64,000 bases of DNA. Origin: C-114 sp963745405 (GTDB lineage: Bacteria > Chloroflexota > Limnocylindria > Limnocylindrales > CSP1-4). The position numbers and the translations under genes are program-made. The stretch covers positions 434,001 through 498,000 of the forward strand of contig CAVUWY010000002.1 in the NCBI GenBank assembly GCA_963745405.1, read 5' to 3'. The notes under the pieces are model-generated. The model had not been told where the DNA came from and ran no database searches. It saw only the letters and a list, made by a program, of their open reading frames with translations. Below, one piece after another: positions 1 to 8,400 of this stretch (positions are counted from its first letter, which is position 1; every line of letters begins with the position of its first letter).

Positions 1-63
1 CCGCTGCTGCCGGTGCCGCCGGCACCGGTGAGCCTCGGCTTCACCCTGCGCGCCGCCGGCTGA
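1..63 (+). CDS. C-terminal tail of an upstream gene (partial)
   Basis: The frame is open from the window edge and ends in TGA at 61-63, giving 20 residues that finish with Leu-Arg-Ala-Ala-Gly. It lies just before the promoter of the next gene, as the end of an upstream gene would. The fragment is too short to assign a family, and a chance open frame cannot be excluded. Confidence 0.35.
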   Translation, partial: PLLPVPPAPVSLGFTLRAAG

Positions 64-96
64 GGTCCATGTCGTCATCGTAGCCCGCGGGCCGAC

Positions 97-102
97 TAGA
101 CT
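97..102 (+). promoter_or_regulatory. -10 element (TAGACT) of a leaderless promoter
   Basis: TAGACT lies exactly 8 nt before the ATG at 111 and no Shine-Dalgarno sequence lies between them. The same arrangement recurs in front of at least nine other genes here, including an identical TAGACT before thyX. Transcription would start at or next to the A of the start codon. No convincing -35 box is visible. Confidence 0.6.
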
Positions 103-110
103 CCGAGCCG

Positions 111-2204
111 ATGCCCGCCCCCGGACCAGCCCCGGCTTCGTCGACCGCCCGATACGGAGTGCGGACGGTCTGGGACGCCGGCATCGTCGTCCGCGACGGC
201 ATCCGCCTGTCGGCCAACCTGTGGCTCCCGGAGCCCCGGGAGTCGCCCGACGAGCGCTTCCCTGCGGTCCTCGAGATGATCCCCTATGGCAAGGACAACT
301 GGCGCCGCAACGCCGACGTCGCCCGCGGGGAGTGGCTCGCCGCCCGCGGCTTCGCCCTCTGCCGCCTCGATGTCCGCGGCACCGGCAGCAGCGGCGGTAT
401 CGCCATCGATGAGTACACCGCCGACGAGACGCGGGACGGCTACGAGGCGGTCGAATGGCTGGCTGCCCGACCGTGGTGCAGCGGCGACGTCGCGATGTGG
501 GGCATCAGCTACGGCGGCTTCACGGCGATCCAGGTCGCCGCCCTGCGTCCGCCGCACCTGCGGGCGATCGTCCCGGTCATGGCGACCGACGACCGCTACC
601 GGGACGACGTCCACTATCGGGGTGGCTGCCTCACCGCCAGCGAGCAGTCGCAGTACGCGGTCAGCCAGGTCGCGATGAACGCGATGCCGCCCGATCCGGC
701 CTTCCGCGGTCCGGACTGGCGCGACGACTGGCTGGCCCGCCTTCAGGCGACGCCGCCGTGGACGCTCGAATGGCTCCGGCAGCAGGTCGACGGGCCGTAC
801 TGGCGAGAGGGCTCGCTGGCCCCCGACTACGGGGCGATCGAGGCGGCCATCCTCGGTGTCGGCGGCTGGATGGACTCCTACGTCGACCCGGCCTTCCGGA
901 TGCAGGAGCGGTGCACGGCCGCTGCCGAGCGTGTCCTCGTGGTCGGTCCGTGGTCCCACGACCTGCCCGACTCGGCCCGGCCGGGCCCCCGCCTCGACTG
1001 GCCGAGCGAGCTGCTCGGGTTCCTCGACCGCCACCTCCGGGGCATGGGCACAGCCGAGGGGCCTCCGCCGGTGCGCTGGTTCGAGCGGACCTGGACGCCG
1101 CCGGTGGCCTTCCCGGAGCGTCTCGAGGGGCGATGGCGGGCCGCCGCGACGTACCCGCCACCCGGGGTCGTGCCCCGGCCGTGGCGGTTCGCCGGGGGTA
1201 CCGTCCCGATGGCCGGTGCGCTTCTCGAAGTCGATGGAAGGGCCGGATCGCCGACCGCCGAGCAGGGCGTCGACGAGGTCCGCCACCGGGCCACGGTCGG
1301 CACCGCAGCGGCCCTGTCCTGGGGTTCCGGTGAGGCCCCTAATGGGCTCGGTCGCGATCTTCGAGCGGACGAGTCGTGGAGCCTCGTCTACACGAGCCCG
1401 CCGCTCGATGAACCGGTCGCCGTGCTCGGTGTGCCCGAGGCGGTCCTCCACGTGTCGGCCGACGCCCCGATCGCCACCGTCGTCATCCGCCTGACCGATG
1501 TCGCCCCCGACGGCACCTCGGGTCAGGTCAGTGCGGGCGTCCTCAACCTCACCCATCGCCGGTCCGACTCCGTGCCGGAGCCGCTCGTCCCCGGTCGCAT
1601 CGAGGAGGTCCGCGTCCCCCTCAGGACGGCCGGTTACCGCTGGCCTGCCGGGCACCGCATCCGGGTCACCGTGGCGACCCAGTACTGGCCGGTGATCTGG
1701 CCGTCGCCGCTGCCGGTCACCCTGTCCGTCCATCGCGGTGGCGCGACCCCGTCGCGCATCGAGCTCCCGACGATCCGGCTCGAGGACGCCACGCCGCTCG
1801 ATCCGCGGTTCGTCCGCGGGCCTGGACCGAACGACGAGCGGACCGTCGGCGGCGGGACCGACGAACCGCCCGAGTGGCGGATCGAGGAGGACGTCCTCGC
1901 CGGGACCGTCACCGTGCGGATCGCGGAGGCCGGCACGACCGAGCTGGAGGATGGCCGCTCGCTCTATACCTCGGAGCGGCTGGCGATGACGGCCGCCCAC
2001 GAGGACCCGGCGCACGCCCGGCTCGATAACGATGTCCTCTATCGCTGGCGCGAGCGCGACTTCGAGACGACCATCCGGGCGACCGGTGCGACGGCCTCGG
2101 ACGAGGCCTCGTTCACCTTCGACCTGCACCTCGAGGTCGAGGTCGACGGCGACCCGTTCTTCGCCCGCGACTGGCACGAGGTCATCCGCCGCCATCTCGT
2201 CTGA
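111..2204 (+). CDS. CocE/NonD family hydrolase (X-Pro dipeptidyl-peptidase S15 type)
   Basis: This 697-residue alpha/beta hydrolase belongs to the CocE/NonD (peptidase S15) family, whose members cleave esters, amides or X-Pro peptides. The nucleophile elbow GISYGGF sits near residue 130 and the catalytic-His motif GPWSHD near residue 280. The C-terminal 300 residues form the beta-rich jelly-roll domain usual in the family, and the length is normal. No signal peptide is seen, so the protein is probably cytosolic. The ATG at 111 is favoured by a TAGACT box 8 nt upstream. It is transcribed alone, 73 nt ahead of an aminotransferase gene that has its own promoter. The natural substrate cannot be told from sequence. 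Confidence 0.9.
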   Translation: MPAPGPAPASSTARYGVRTVWDAGIVVRDGIRLSANLWLPEPRESPDERFPAVLEMIPYGKDNWRRNADVARGEWLAARGFALCRLDVRGTGSSGGIAIDEYTADETRDGYEAVEWLAARPWCSGDVAMWGISYGGFTAIQVAALRPPHLRAIVPVMATDDRYRDDVHYRGGCLTASEQSQYAVSQVAMNAMPPDPAFRGPDWRDDWLARLQATPPWTLEWLRQQVDGPYWREGSLAPDYGAIEAAILGVGGWMDSYVDPAFRMQERCTAAAERVLVVGPWSHDLPDSARPGPRLDWPSELLGFLDRHLRGMGTAEGPPPVRWFERTWTPPVAFPERLEGRWRAAATYPPPGVVPRPWRFAGGTVPMAGALLEVDGRAGSPTAEQGVDEVRHRATVGTAAALSWGSGEAPNGLGRDLRADESWSLVYTSPPLDEPVAVLGVPEAVLHVSADAPIATVVIRLTDVAPDGTSGQVSAGVLNLTHRRSDSVPEPLVPGRIEEVRVPLRTAGYRWPAGHRIRVTVATQYWPVIWPSPLPVTLSVHRGGATPSRIELPTIRLEDATPLDPRFVRGPGPNDERTVGGGTDEPPEWRIEEDVLAGTVTVRIAEAGTTELEDGRSLYTSERLAMTAAHEDPAHARLDNDVLYRWRERDFETTIRATGATASDEASFTFDLHLEVEVDGDPFFARDWHEVIRRHLV

Positions 2205-2264
2205 CGGGCCGGCGCAGCCCGCACGTCGAGCGGGCGGCCGTGCCTGCCGGGCCGAGGACCTCGC

Positions 2265-2270
2265 TACACT
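2265..2270 (+). promoter_or_regulatory. -10 element (TACACT) of a leaderless promoter
   Basis: TACACT ends 7 nt before the ATG at 2278 with no ribosome binding site in between. It decides the start: the open frame extends about 80 codons further upstream, but that stretch overlaps the end of the hydrolase gene and has arginine/serine-rich composition typical of an out-of-frame shadow. Confidence 0.6.
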
Positions 2271-2277
2271 CGACCCG

Positions 2278-3444
2278 ATGCACCCGATCAGCGCCCGGGC
2301 GGCGAGCTTCACGGAATCGGTCATCCGCGAGATGAACCGGCTCGCGGTCGAGGCCGGCGCGGTGAGCCTGGCCCAGGGCTTTCCCGACTTCCCCTGCCCG
2401 GCCGAGCTCAAGGAGGCGGCGGCCGCGGCCGTCGCGGCCGACATCAACCAGTACGCCATCACCTGGGGCGCCCGAGCCCTGCGGGAGGCGATCGCCGACA
2501 AGACCGCCCGGACATACCCCGGCTGGACCCCGGATCCGGAGACCGAGATCACCGTCACCTGCGGGGCGACCGAGGGGATGATCGCGGCGATGCTCGGGCT
2601 CCTCGACCCGGGCGACGAGGTGATCGTCTTCGAACCCTTCTACGAGAACTACGGTCCCGACTCGATCCTGGCCGGCGCCCGGCCGCGCTACGTGACCCTG
2701 CGCGAGCCCGACTGGACGTTCGACCCCGACGAGCTCCGGGCGGCGGTGACGCCGCGGACCCGGGCGATCGTCGTGAACTCCCCCCACAACCCGACCGGCA
2801 AGGTCTTCGACCGCGACGAGCTGGCCTCGATCGCCGAGCTGTGCCAGGCCTACGACCTGCTGGCCTTCACCGATGAGATCTACGAGCACATCACGTACGG
2901 AGCCGAGCACGTCCCGCTGGCGACGCTGGCAGGGATGAAGGAGCGGACGGTCGCCATCAACTCGCTGTCGAAGACCTACTCGGTGACGGGCTGGCGGGTC
3001 GGCTGGGTCATCGCCCCGGCCGATCTCTCGGTCGGGGTCAGGCGGGTCCACGACTTCCTCACCGTCGGCGCGGCGGCGCCCCTCCAGCAAGCCGCCGTCG
3101 TCGCCCTGGGCTTCCAGCCCGCCTACTACCACGACCTCGCGGCAGGATATCGGGAGCGGCGGGACACCCTCCTCCGAGCCCTCGATGCGGCCGGCTTCGC
3201 GACCTCGCCGCCGGCCGGCGCGTACTACGTCATGACCGACATCGCCGGGTTGACCGACACCGACGACGCGACGTTCGCCCGCCGGCTCATCGTCGATCCC
3301 GGCGTGGCGGCCGTGCCGGGCTCGTCGTTCTACTCGCGGCCGGAACTCGGCCGCACGAAGCTCCGCTTCGCCTTTCCCAAGCGGCTCGAGACGCTGGCGG
3401 CCGCCGCCGAGCGCCTCGCCGGCCTGACCGCGGCGGCCCACTGA
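2278..3444 (+). CDS. PLP-dependent aminotransferase, class I/II
   Basis: This 388-residue fold-type I aminotransferase transfers an amino group between an amino acid and a 2-oxo acid. It carries the pyridoxal-phosphate lysine in SLSKTYSVTGWRVGW (Lys about residue 232), the cofactor motif NSPHNPTG near residue 165 and FTDEIYEH near residue 200. The sequence is closest in style to the methionine/kynurenine/aspartate aminotransferase subgroup (YbdL/KAT-like). A PLP-dependent beta-lyase remains possible. The start is set by the TACACT box 7 nt upstream. The gene faces a LysE-type exporter across 48 bp. Confidence 0.88.
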   Translation: MHPISARAASFTESVIREMNRLAVEAGAVSLAQGFPDFPCPAELKEAAAAAVAADINQYAITWGARALREAIADKTARTYPGWTPDPETEITVTCGATEGMIAAMLGLLDPGDEVIVFEPFYENYGPDSILAGARPRYVTLREPDWTFDPDELRAAVTPRTRAIVVNSPHNPTGKVFDRDELASIAELCQAYDLLAFTDEIYEHITYGAEHVPLATLAGMKERTVAINSLSKTYSVTGWRVGWVIAPADLSVGVRRVHDFLTVGAAAPLQQAAVVALGFQPAYYHDLAAGYRERRDTLLRALDAAGFATSPPAGAYYVMTDIAGLTDTDDATFARRLIVDPGVAAVPGSSFYSRPELGRTKLRFAFPKRLETLAAAAERLAGLTAAAH

Positions 3445-3492
3445 TCGCGGGGTCGCAGGCCCGCCCGAGATCATCGGCCGTCCCGACGGACC

Positions 3493-4137
3493 TCAGCCGG
3501 CGACGAGGCCCCGGGCGATGTTGGCGGCGAGGGCGAGGACGATGAGGTCACCGGCCAGGCTCGTCCACAGGCGCGCGCGCGGCGGCAGCCGGCCGTGGGC
3601 GATCGAGCCGATGCCGGCGAGGAGGCTCTGCCACGACAGCGAGGCGAGGAACGCGCCCACGACGAAGGCGGCCCGCTCACCGGCGCCGTCACCGACCGAC
3701 GGCAACCCGAGGATGAGTGCCGCGAAGTAGACCACGGTGGTCGGGTTGACGATCGTCAGGCCGAGGAAGCGGGCGTACGTCCGGCCGACCTCGCCCGGCT
3801 GCACCGACCCGGTCGCGACACTCGGTCCTTCGCCGCCGAGGGCGCGCGCCTCGTGGCGGAGCCCGAGCAGGCCTCGGACGGCGATGACGACGAGGACGGC
3901 CACCGACAGCCAGCGCAGCTCCACCTCGACGGGACCGATGAGACGGGCGACGGCGGCCCCGGCGACTGCGGCGATGAGCGCGTACACGCCGTCGGCGGTC
4001 GCCGTCCCGGCCCCGGCCGCGAGGGCGACCCGGAGACCGCGGCGGAGCCCGGCGTCGACGATGAGGACGGCGATGGCGCCGACCGGGATGGCGACCCCGT
4101 AGCCGGCGATGATCCCGGCGAGGAAGGCGGCGCTCAT
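3493..4137 (-). CDS. LysE/RhtB family amino-acid exporter
   Basis: This 214-residue integral membrane protein has about six hydrophobic segments and the glycine-rich N-terminal IPVGAIAVLIVDAGLRRG segment typical of LysE/RhtB exporters, which pump amino acids and derivatives out of the cell. Length matches the family. It reads from ATG at 4137, about 60 nt downstream of the unknown gene at 4201-4623 and in the same direction, so the two are probably co-transcribed. The substrate is not predictable. Confidence 0.85.
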   Translation of the reverse strand: MSAAFLAGIIAGYGVAIPVGAIAVLIVDAGLRRGLRVALAAGAGTATADGVYALIAAVAGAAVARLIGPVEVELRWLSVAVLVVIAVRGLLGLRHEARALGGEGPSVATGSVQPGEVGRTYARFLGLTIVNPTTVVYFAALILGLPSVGDGAGERAAFVVGAFLASLSWQSLLAGIGSIAHGRLPPRARLWTSLAGDLIVLALAANIARGLVAG

Positions 4138-4200
4138 CGGAGCCGGTCCACGCGTGGCGCCGGCGCGGCCGACGCCCTCAGCGGGCCGTCAGGTCCGTGG

Positions 4201-4623
4201 TCAGGCGGTATGACGGGCGCGGCGATGGGCGGCAGGGGTCTCGAGGAAGGCGAGCCAGGCGGCGGCATCCTCGAGCCGGACCGCGAGATGACGGGCGAAG
4301 GCCGGACCCGCGAGGCGCAGGCTCGGGCCGGCGTCGGTGAGCAGGTCGACGAGACGTCGGTCGACGAACACCTCGACGCCCTCGATCGGGGCGAGCGCGA
4401 CGAGGTCGGGCCGGACCGCGCCGGGCTGAAGCCACCCCGCGGTGATGTCGCCGATCCAGACGCTCGTGCAGGTGCGACTCGCGAAGAAGTCGACGACGAC
4501 GGCACGACCGGCCGCGAGCCGGGCCAGCCCGGCGCGGAGCGACGGGTCGAGTCCGATCGAGAGGCGGGAGCGAGGGATCGGCGACGCCGCGGGGGGCGCG
4601 GTGTCGGCGCTGAGGAGATGCAT
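4201..4623 (-). CDS. Hypothetical protein (140 aa)
   Basis: I do not recognise this family. The product has a hydrophobic strand RAVVVDFFASRTC near residue 45, then a predicted alternation of strands and helices, and no transmembrane helix or signal peptide. The Asp-Phe-Phe-x3-Cys stretch is faintly thioredoxin-like, but there is no CxxC motif. Reality of the gene is supported by a leaderless-type TACCGT box exactly 6 nt before the ATG and by its position in a same-strand run with LysE downstream. It lies 17 bp beyond the end of the DUF3307 gene. Confidence 0.6.
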   Translation of the reverse strand: MHLLSADTAPPAASPIPRSRLSIGLDPSLRAGLARLAAGRAVVVDFFASRTCTSVWIGDITAGWLQPGAVRPDLVALAPIEGVEVFVDRRLVDLLTDAGPSLRLAGPAFARHLAVRLEDAAAWLAFLETPAAHRRARHTA

Positions 4624-4629
4624 CGCCGT

Positions 4630-4635
4630 ACGGTA
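4630..4635 (-). promoter_or_regulatory. -10 element (TACCGT) of a leaderless promoter
   Basis: On the minus strand TACCGT is followed by 6 nt and the ATG at 4623. It overlaps the space between the DUF3307 stop codon and the hypothetical gene, so this gene can be transcribed separately from satD-DUF3307. Confidence 0.5.
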
Positions 4636-4640
4636 CAGGC

Positions 4641-5528
4641 TCAGTTGAGCGCCGCCAAGGCGACGAGGCCGCTGACGAGCGCGACCGACACGCTGGCCAG
4701 CGTCCCGAGAAGGTAGTACTCGGCGAAGGCCCGGTCGTCGAGCTGGCGGAACCGGGCGAGCGTCTTGGCCGCCACGACCAGGCCGATCGCCGCCTCCGCG
4801 CCGGTCAGGACGAGGACGACGATGAGGAGGCGCTCGATGACGCCGATCGTCGCCCCGACCCGCGGCGCCGGCAGGCCCAATTCATCGGGTGCCGCGACCA
4901 TCGCCTGCGGATCGTGGCCGGTCACCGCCCGCCGCGGCGTCACGAGGGTCGCCACGAACAGGGATGCCGCCCGGACGTTGACGATCACGAGGTCGACCCC
5001 GACGACGAGGGCGAGCACGACCTGCTGGACCGTCGCCGCATCCCAGCGATCGAGGATCCGGCCGGTCGCCGTGATCCAGGTCGTGCTGAGCGGCGCTGCC
5101 GCGAGGAGGACCGCCCAGGCGGCCGCCGAGATGGCGAGATGGGCGGCCTGGTCGAGGACGAAGAGGGCGGCCGGGGCGGGCGTCCAGGCCGAGCCGAGGC
5201 CGTCGGCGGGGACGGTCCCCTCGTGGGCCCGATGGGCTCGGGCGATGGCCACCGCCTCGACGTGGCGGGTCCAGACGATCTTGGCCCGGTCGATCGCACC
5301 GTGGCTGACGACGACGATGACGGCGTAGCCGAGGCCGGGCAGGCCCCAGGCGAGGATCGCCGGTACGACGCAGACGGCCACGACCGCGACGTGGATGCCC
5401 AGGGCCCGCCAGGCGGCCGGGCCGTGGCCGAACTTGTCGGTCGCGACGCGCTCCGTCTGGAGGACGAAGTCGGCCAGGAGATGGAGGAGGAGCAGCCAGG
5501 CCAGGGCGAGGATCGGGTCGGCGGTCAT
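4641..5528 (-). CDS. DUF3307 family membrane protein
   Basis: This 295-residue polytopic membrane protein opens with the signature LLLHLLADFVLQTERVA, characteristic of DUF3307. A conserved GxIDRAKIVWTRH-like segment near residue 90 is followed by several hydrophobic helices, seven or eight in all. The biochemical role of DUF3307 is not established. The start ATG overlaps the satD stop by 4 bp (ATGA), so the two are translationally coupled. This pairing with SatD recurs in other bacteria and suggests a functional unit. Confidence 0.82.
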   Translation of the reverse strand: MTADPILALAWLLLLHLLADFVLQTERVATDKFGHGPAAWRALGIHVAVVAVCVVPAILAWGLPGLGYAVIVVVSHGAIDRAKIVWTRHVEAVAIARAHRAHEGTVPADGLGSAWTPAPAALFVLDQAAHLAISAAAWAVLLAAAPLSTTWITATGRILDRWDAATVQQVVLALVVGVDLVIVNVRAASLFVATLVTPRRAVTGHDPQAMVAAPDELGLPAPRVGATIGVIERLLIVVLVLTGAEAAIGLVVAAKTLARFRQLDDRAFAEYYLLGTLASVSVALVSGLVALAALN

Positions 5529-6262
5529 CGGGCAGGGCTCGACAGGGCGGGGCGCGGGGCGCTCCGATCGGAGGCGACGGTCGCGGCGGCAGGCGGCCCG
5601 CCCCCTGTCGCTTCGAGGTCCTCCTCGGCGAGGGCGAGCGTGGCCGCCCGGAAGATCGCCCGGAGCGCGGTCACGAGCCGGGCTATCGAGCGGATGTGGC
5701 CCCGGGCATGGGCGACCGAGACGGTCGCGCGGGCGACGCCGAGGCGCTCGGCCACGTCGGCCTGGCGCAGCTCGTCGACGAGCATCAGGCGAGCGACGGC
5801 CCGCTGGCTGTCGGTCAGCTCGGCCAGCATCTCGCCGAGGACCGGCGCGATCTCGGCGAGGAGTCGATCCGCACCCGGTTCGCCGGTCGCCACGACGAGC
5901 AGGTCGCGGCGGGCGCGGGCCGCGGCGACCGCATCACGGGCGGCGAGGAAGGCCGGACCGGTCCGCTCGATCGCCGGACCGCGGCCCGGGTCGATCGGTC
6001 CGGCGCTGACGACCCAGCGCATCGGCAGGGCACGCTCGTCGAGGCAGCCGACGAGGATCGCCCGGAACGGATCGGCATCGGCCGCCAGGAGGCCCTGCAG
6101 TTCGTCACCCTGGGTCATGCCGAATTGGGCCAGGCGCTCGCCGCTCGGGATCGCCTGTTCGAGGGCCGCCCGCAACGATCGGAGCCAGGCGCTCGCCCGC
6201 TCCGGCTCTCGCCGTGAGTCGATGACATCACCGAACAGGACGATGCCGCGACGTTCGTGCAT
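5525..6262 (-). CDS. SatD family protein with C-terminal helix-turn-helix
   Basis: This 245-residue protein starts with the SatD-type segment GIVLFGDVIDSRRE and ends in a helix-turn-helix. The C-terminal segment ADVAERLGVARATVSVAHAR looks like a sigma-region-4/LuxR-type DNA-binding unit. SatD takes its name from a Streptococcus mutans acid-tolerance locus, and its function is unsettled. The ATG at 6262 follows a TAGCCT -10 box by 6 nt with no ribosome binding site. The half-site array over that promoter fits autoregulation through the HTH, which is inference. DUF3307 follows with a 4 bp overlap. Confidence 0.8.
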   Translation of the reverse strand: MHERRGIVLFGDVIDSRREPERASAWLRSLRAALEQAIPSGERLAQFGMTQGDELQGLLAADADPFRAILVGCLDERALPMRWVVSAGPIDPGRGPAIERTGPAFLAARDAVAAARARRDLLVVATGEPGADRLLAEIAPVLGEMLAELTDSQRAVARLMLVDELRQADVAERLGVARATVSVAHARGHIRSIARLVTALRAIFRAATLALAEEDLEATGGGPPAAATVASDRSAPRPALSSPAR

Positions 6263-6268
6263 GCCGGG

Positions 6269-6334
6269 AGGCTACCGGTGGAAGAGTTAGCCGTCAACAG
6301 CTAATCGGCAATGAGGTAGCCGAACAAGGCTACC
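6269..6334 (-). promoter_or_regulatory. satD promoter overlapped by an array of inverted TAGCC half-sites
   Basis: The -10 box TAGCCT (6269-6274, minus strand) lies 6 nt before the satD ATG. Half-sites alternate in orientation over 65 bp: GGCTACC 6270-6276, TTAGCC 6287-6292, GCTAA 6300-6304, GGTAGCC 6315-6321 and GGCTACC 6328-6334. Same-orientation copies repeat every 29-30 bp (GCTA at 6271, 6301 and 6330; TAGC at 6288 and 6317). The pair GGTAGCC/GGCTACC has perfect 7 bp arms around 6 nt. One half-site covers the -10 box, so a bound protein would repress transcription. Confidence 0.55.
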
Positions 6335-6395
6335 AGCCGCCGCCTGCCGCCCGAAGCCCACGTCGCCGCCGCCTCCCGAGCGCCGGCGCGGCGGC

Positions 6396-7907
6396 TCACC
6401 GGATGCCGAGCCCGTCGAGGATGCCCACGAGTTCCGCCCGGTGCTCCGCGGTCCGGAAGTCGAGCAGCGGATGCGACGGCAGGAGCCGCTCCTCGATCGC
6501 GCCGCGGCGGCGCACGTAGATCGCCGGGTAGCTCGCCCCGGTGCCGTCGGCTTCGATCGTCAGGGCGAGCCCATCCGGGCCGCCGCCGTCGAGGAACGTC
6601 GTGAGGGGCACGATGCCGTCGTCGACGATCCCCGCCTCCGGGCTCACGAGGATGGAGCGGGCCAGATACGCCCGCTGGTGCCACAGCTCGGGCGCCTCGG
6701 CGAGCTCGTCGAGGGCGAAGCCGAGGACGTCCCCGGGGGCGAGGGTCGGCCGCTCCGGTGAGATGCCGAAGTGCTCCTCGGCGATCCGCCGGGCGAGGAT
6801 CCGGGCGTTGTAGCGGGCGCCGTGGACGGCCCCCGAGTTGGCCGGGATGCCGTGCTTCTTGAGCCCGCCCGAACCCTGGGTGATGGTGCCGGCGAAGTAG
6901 ATGCCCGGGACGGTGGCGCTCTCCCAGTACGCGGTCTGGGCCGGCAGCCGGCTCTGTCCGAACGTGGCGACCCCGAGGTCGGGCAGGTCGAGCAGCGGCG
7001 TGACGAAGCCCGTCGCGGCGATGACGGCATCCGCCTCGAAGGTGATGGGCGTCGACTCGTCGGCCCGTCGCAGGTGGACCAGGAAGGTGTCACCCGACCG
7101 CTCGATCGAGTCGATGGCCGCGTCGAGGATGGACACGCCGCCGCCGAGGTTGTGGTCCTCGAACGGCTGGACGTAGCGGGCCCGGACCCCGACCAGCGAG
7201 TGGGTGTTGACCGAGAGCTTGGCCGCCGACGGCGAGGCGAGGACGATCCGGCTCGACCATTGGAGGAGGCCGGAGGCGAGCTCGAAGCCGCTGTTCTGCT
7301 TGCCGACGATGAACAGGCGCTTGCCGGCGTAGGCCTCGGCCGGCCGGGTGTCGGCGTAGTGGGCGACGAGCTCCATCCCGGGGGTCGACGGTCGCCATGG
7401 CTCGGCCACGCCGACGGCGAAGACGACGACCTTGGCCCGGTACTCGCCGTCCGAGGTGGTCAGGATGAAGCGGCCGTCGGGGCCATCCTCCCGGCGGGTC
7501 GCTTCCCAGCGGCAGGCGTAGCGGACGCGGATGCCGGCCCGCTCGGCGAACGAAGCCAGGTTCGCCTCCATCGCCGGCCGCGACGGGAAGTCCGACGTCC
7601 CGTCCATGTGCTCGACCTGCAGAGCGCGGAGCTCGGGCTCGTCGGCGATGAGCGAGTTCCAGTCGTAGCGCTCGAAGGCTCGCGTCCCCTGGGGCGCCGG
7701 GCTGTAGGGCTTGGTCCACGACAGCAGGCGCTGGAAGAACGGCCAGCGTCGGAACATGCCGCCGGGCGCCGGGTCGGCCGAGATCACCGCATGGTCGACC
7801 CCGAGGCGGCGCAGGGCATAGGAGCACTGGAGTCCGCCGGGTCCGCTCCCGACGAGGACCAGTGGGTAGTCGCCGGGCGGGAACGGACGGTCGGTCAGCT
7901 CCGCCAC
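6396..7907 (-). CDS. FAD/NAD(P)-dependent oxidoreductase
   Basis: This flavoprotein of about 503 residues has the N-terminal FAD dinucleotide motif VGSGPGGLQCSYALRRLG near residue 15. A second nucleotide-binding segment, RLFIVGKQNSGFELA, lies near residue 195, and ATGF near residue 300 is typical of this superfamily. It resembles flavin monooxygenase-like or YpdA-like pyridine-nucleotide-disulfide oxidoreductases. No redox-active CxxC is seen, so a disulfide reductase is less likely. The proposed GTG start at 7907 lies inside the 3' end of the cNMP-fold gene (13 bp overlap), so it is translationally coupled. The frame stays open further upstream only as a shadow of that gene. Substrate unknown. 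Confidence 0.8.
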   Translation of the reverse strand: MAELTDRPFPPGDYPLVLVGSGPGGLQCSYALRRLGVDHAVISADPAPGGMFRRWPFFQRLLSWTKPYSPAPQGTRAFERYDWNSLIADEPELRALQVEHMDGTSDFPSRPAMEANLASFAERAGIRVRYACRWEATRREDGPDGRFILTTSDGEYRAKVVVFAVGVAEPWRPSTPGMELVAHYADTRPAEAYAGKRLFIVGKQNSGFELASGLLQWSSRIVLASPSAAKLSVNTHSLVGVRARYVQPFEDHNLGGGVSILDAAIDSIERSGDTFLVHLRRADESTPITFEADAVIAATGFVTPLLDLPDLGVATFGQSRLPAQTAYWESATVPGIYFAGTITQGSGGLKKHGIPANSGAVHGARYNARILARRIAEEHFGISPERPTLAPGDVLGFALDELAEAPELWHQRAYLARSILVSPEAGIVDDGIVPLTTFLDGGGPDGLALTIEADGTGASYPAIYVRRRGAIEERLLPSHPLLDFRTAEHRAELVGILDGLGIR

Positions 7908-8317
7908 CGGTTCGCGTTCCGGAGGCGGCGCGCCTGCGCCTGGAGCATCCGATACATGACCCGCGGGTGGTCGACGAGGAACTCCTCGACGGCGGCCCCG
8001 GCGAGGACGAGGCAGCGCATCGGCCCGACGGCCACGACGTCGGCCACCGGCGGCTCGCCGAGGAGGACGGAGACCTCGCCGAAGAAGTCGCCCCGGGCGA
8101 GGGTGGCCCGCTGCTCGCCGTCGACGAGGATGGCCGCCTCGCCGTCGAGGATGATGAAGAAGCGGGACCCGGTCAGGCCCTGGCGGAGGATCCGCTCGCC
8201 GGCCGGGTACCAGGCCTCCTCGAACATGTGGGCGACCTGCTCGCGGGCGGGCGTCGGCAGGTCCGCGAAGAGGGCGAAGCTGGCAAGCGTGTCTGCGATC
8301 TCTTCGCTGCTCGCCAT
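7895..8317 (-). CDS. Cyclic nucleotide-binding-fold protein, phosphate-binding arginine missing
   Basis: This 140-residue protein consists of a single CRP/CAP-type beta-roll (cNMP) domain and has no DNA-binding domain. The phosphate-binding cassette reads GDFFGEVSVLLGEPPVADV. The Gly-Glu is kept, but the position that normally holds the cyclic-phosphate-contacting arginine (R-[ST]-A) is Val, so ligand binding is doubtful. It starts at ATG 8317, diverges from a second cNMP-fold gene 83 bp away, and overlaps the downstream flavoprotein gene. It may sense another ligand or act as a structural partner of the flavoprotein. Family assignment is confident and role is not. Confidence 0.8.
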   Translation of the reverse strand: MASSEEIADTLASFALFADLPTPAREQVAHMFEEAWYPAGERILRQGLTGSRFFIILDGEAAILVDGEQRATLARGDFFGEVSVLLGEPPVADVVAVGPMRCLVLAGAAVEEFLVDHPRVMYRMLQAQARRLRNANRWRS

Positions 8318-8387
8318 CGGCGTCTGGATCCTCCGACTCCGGGCTGCCGGGCCGGGACTTCCCGCCGTGGCCCTCGTTCTGCCATCG

Positions 8388-8393
8388 TATACG
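8388..8393 (+). promoter_or_regulatory. Candidate -10 box in a divergent promoter region
   Basis: TATACG precedes a GTG at 8401 by 7 nt, the spacing seen for leaderless starts here, although its last base departs from TANNNT. The core GTATAC is palindromic and could also serve the minus-strand gene starting at 8317, with a leader of about 60 nt. Confidence 0.35.
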
Positions 8394-8400
8394 AGTGAGT

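Noticed and set aside
96..2558. 820-codon minus-strand open frame over the CocE-type hydrolase
   Set aside because: The residues are Arg/Gly/Asp-rich without any motif, and the plus strand encodes a complete hydrolase. Long antisense frames are expected at this GC content.
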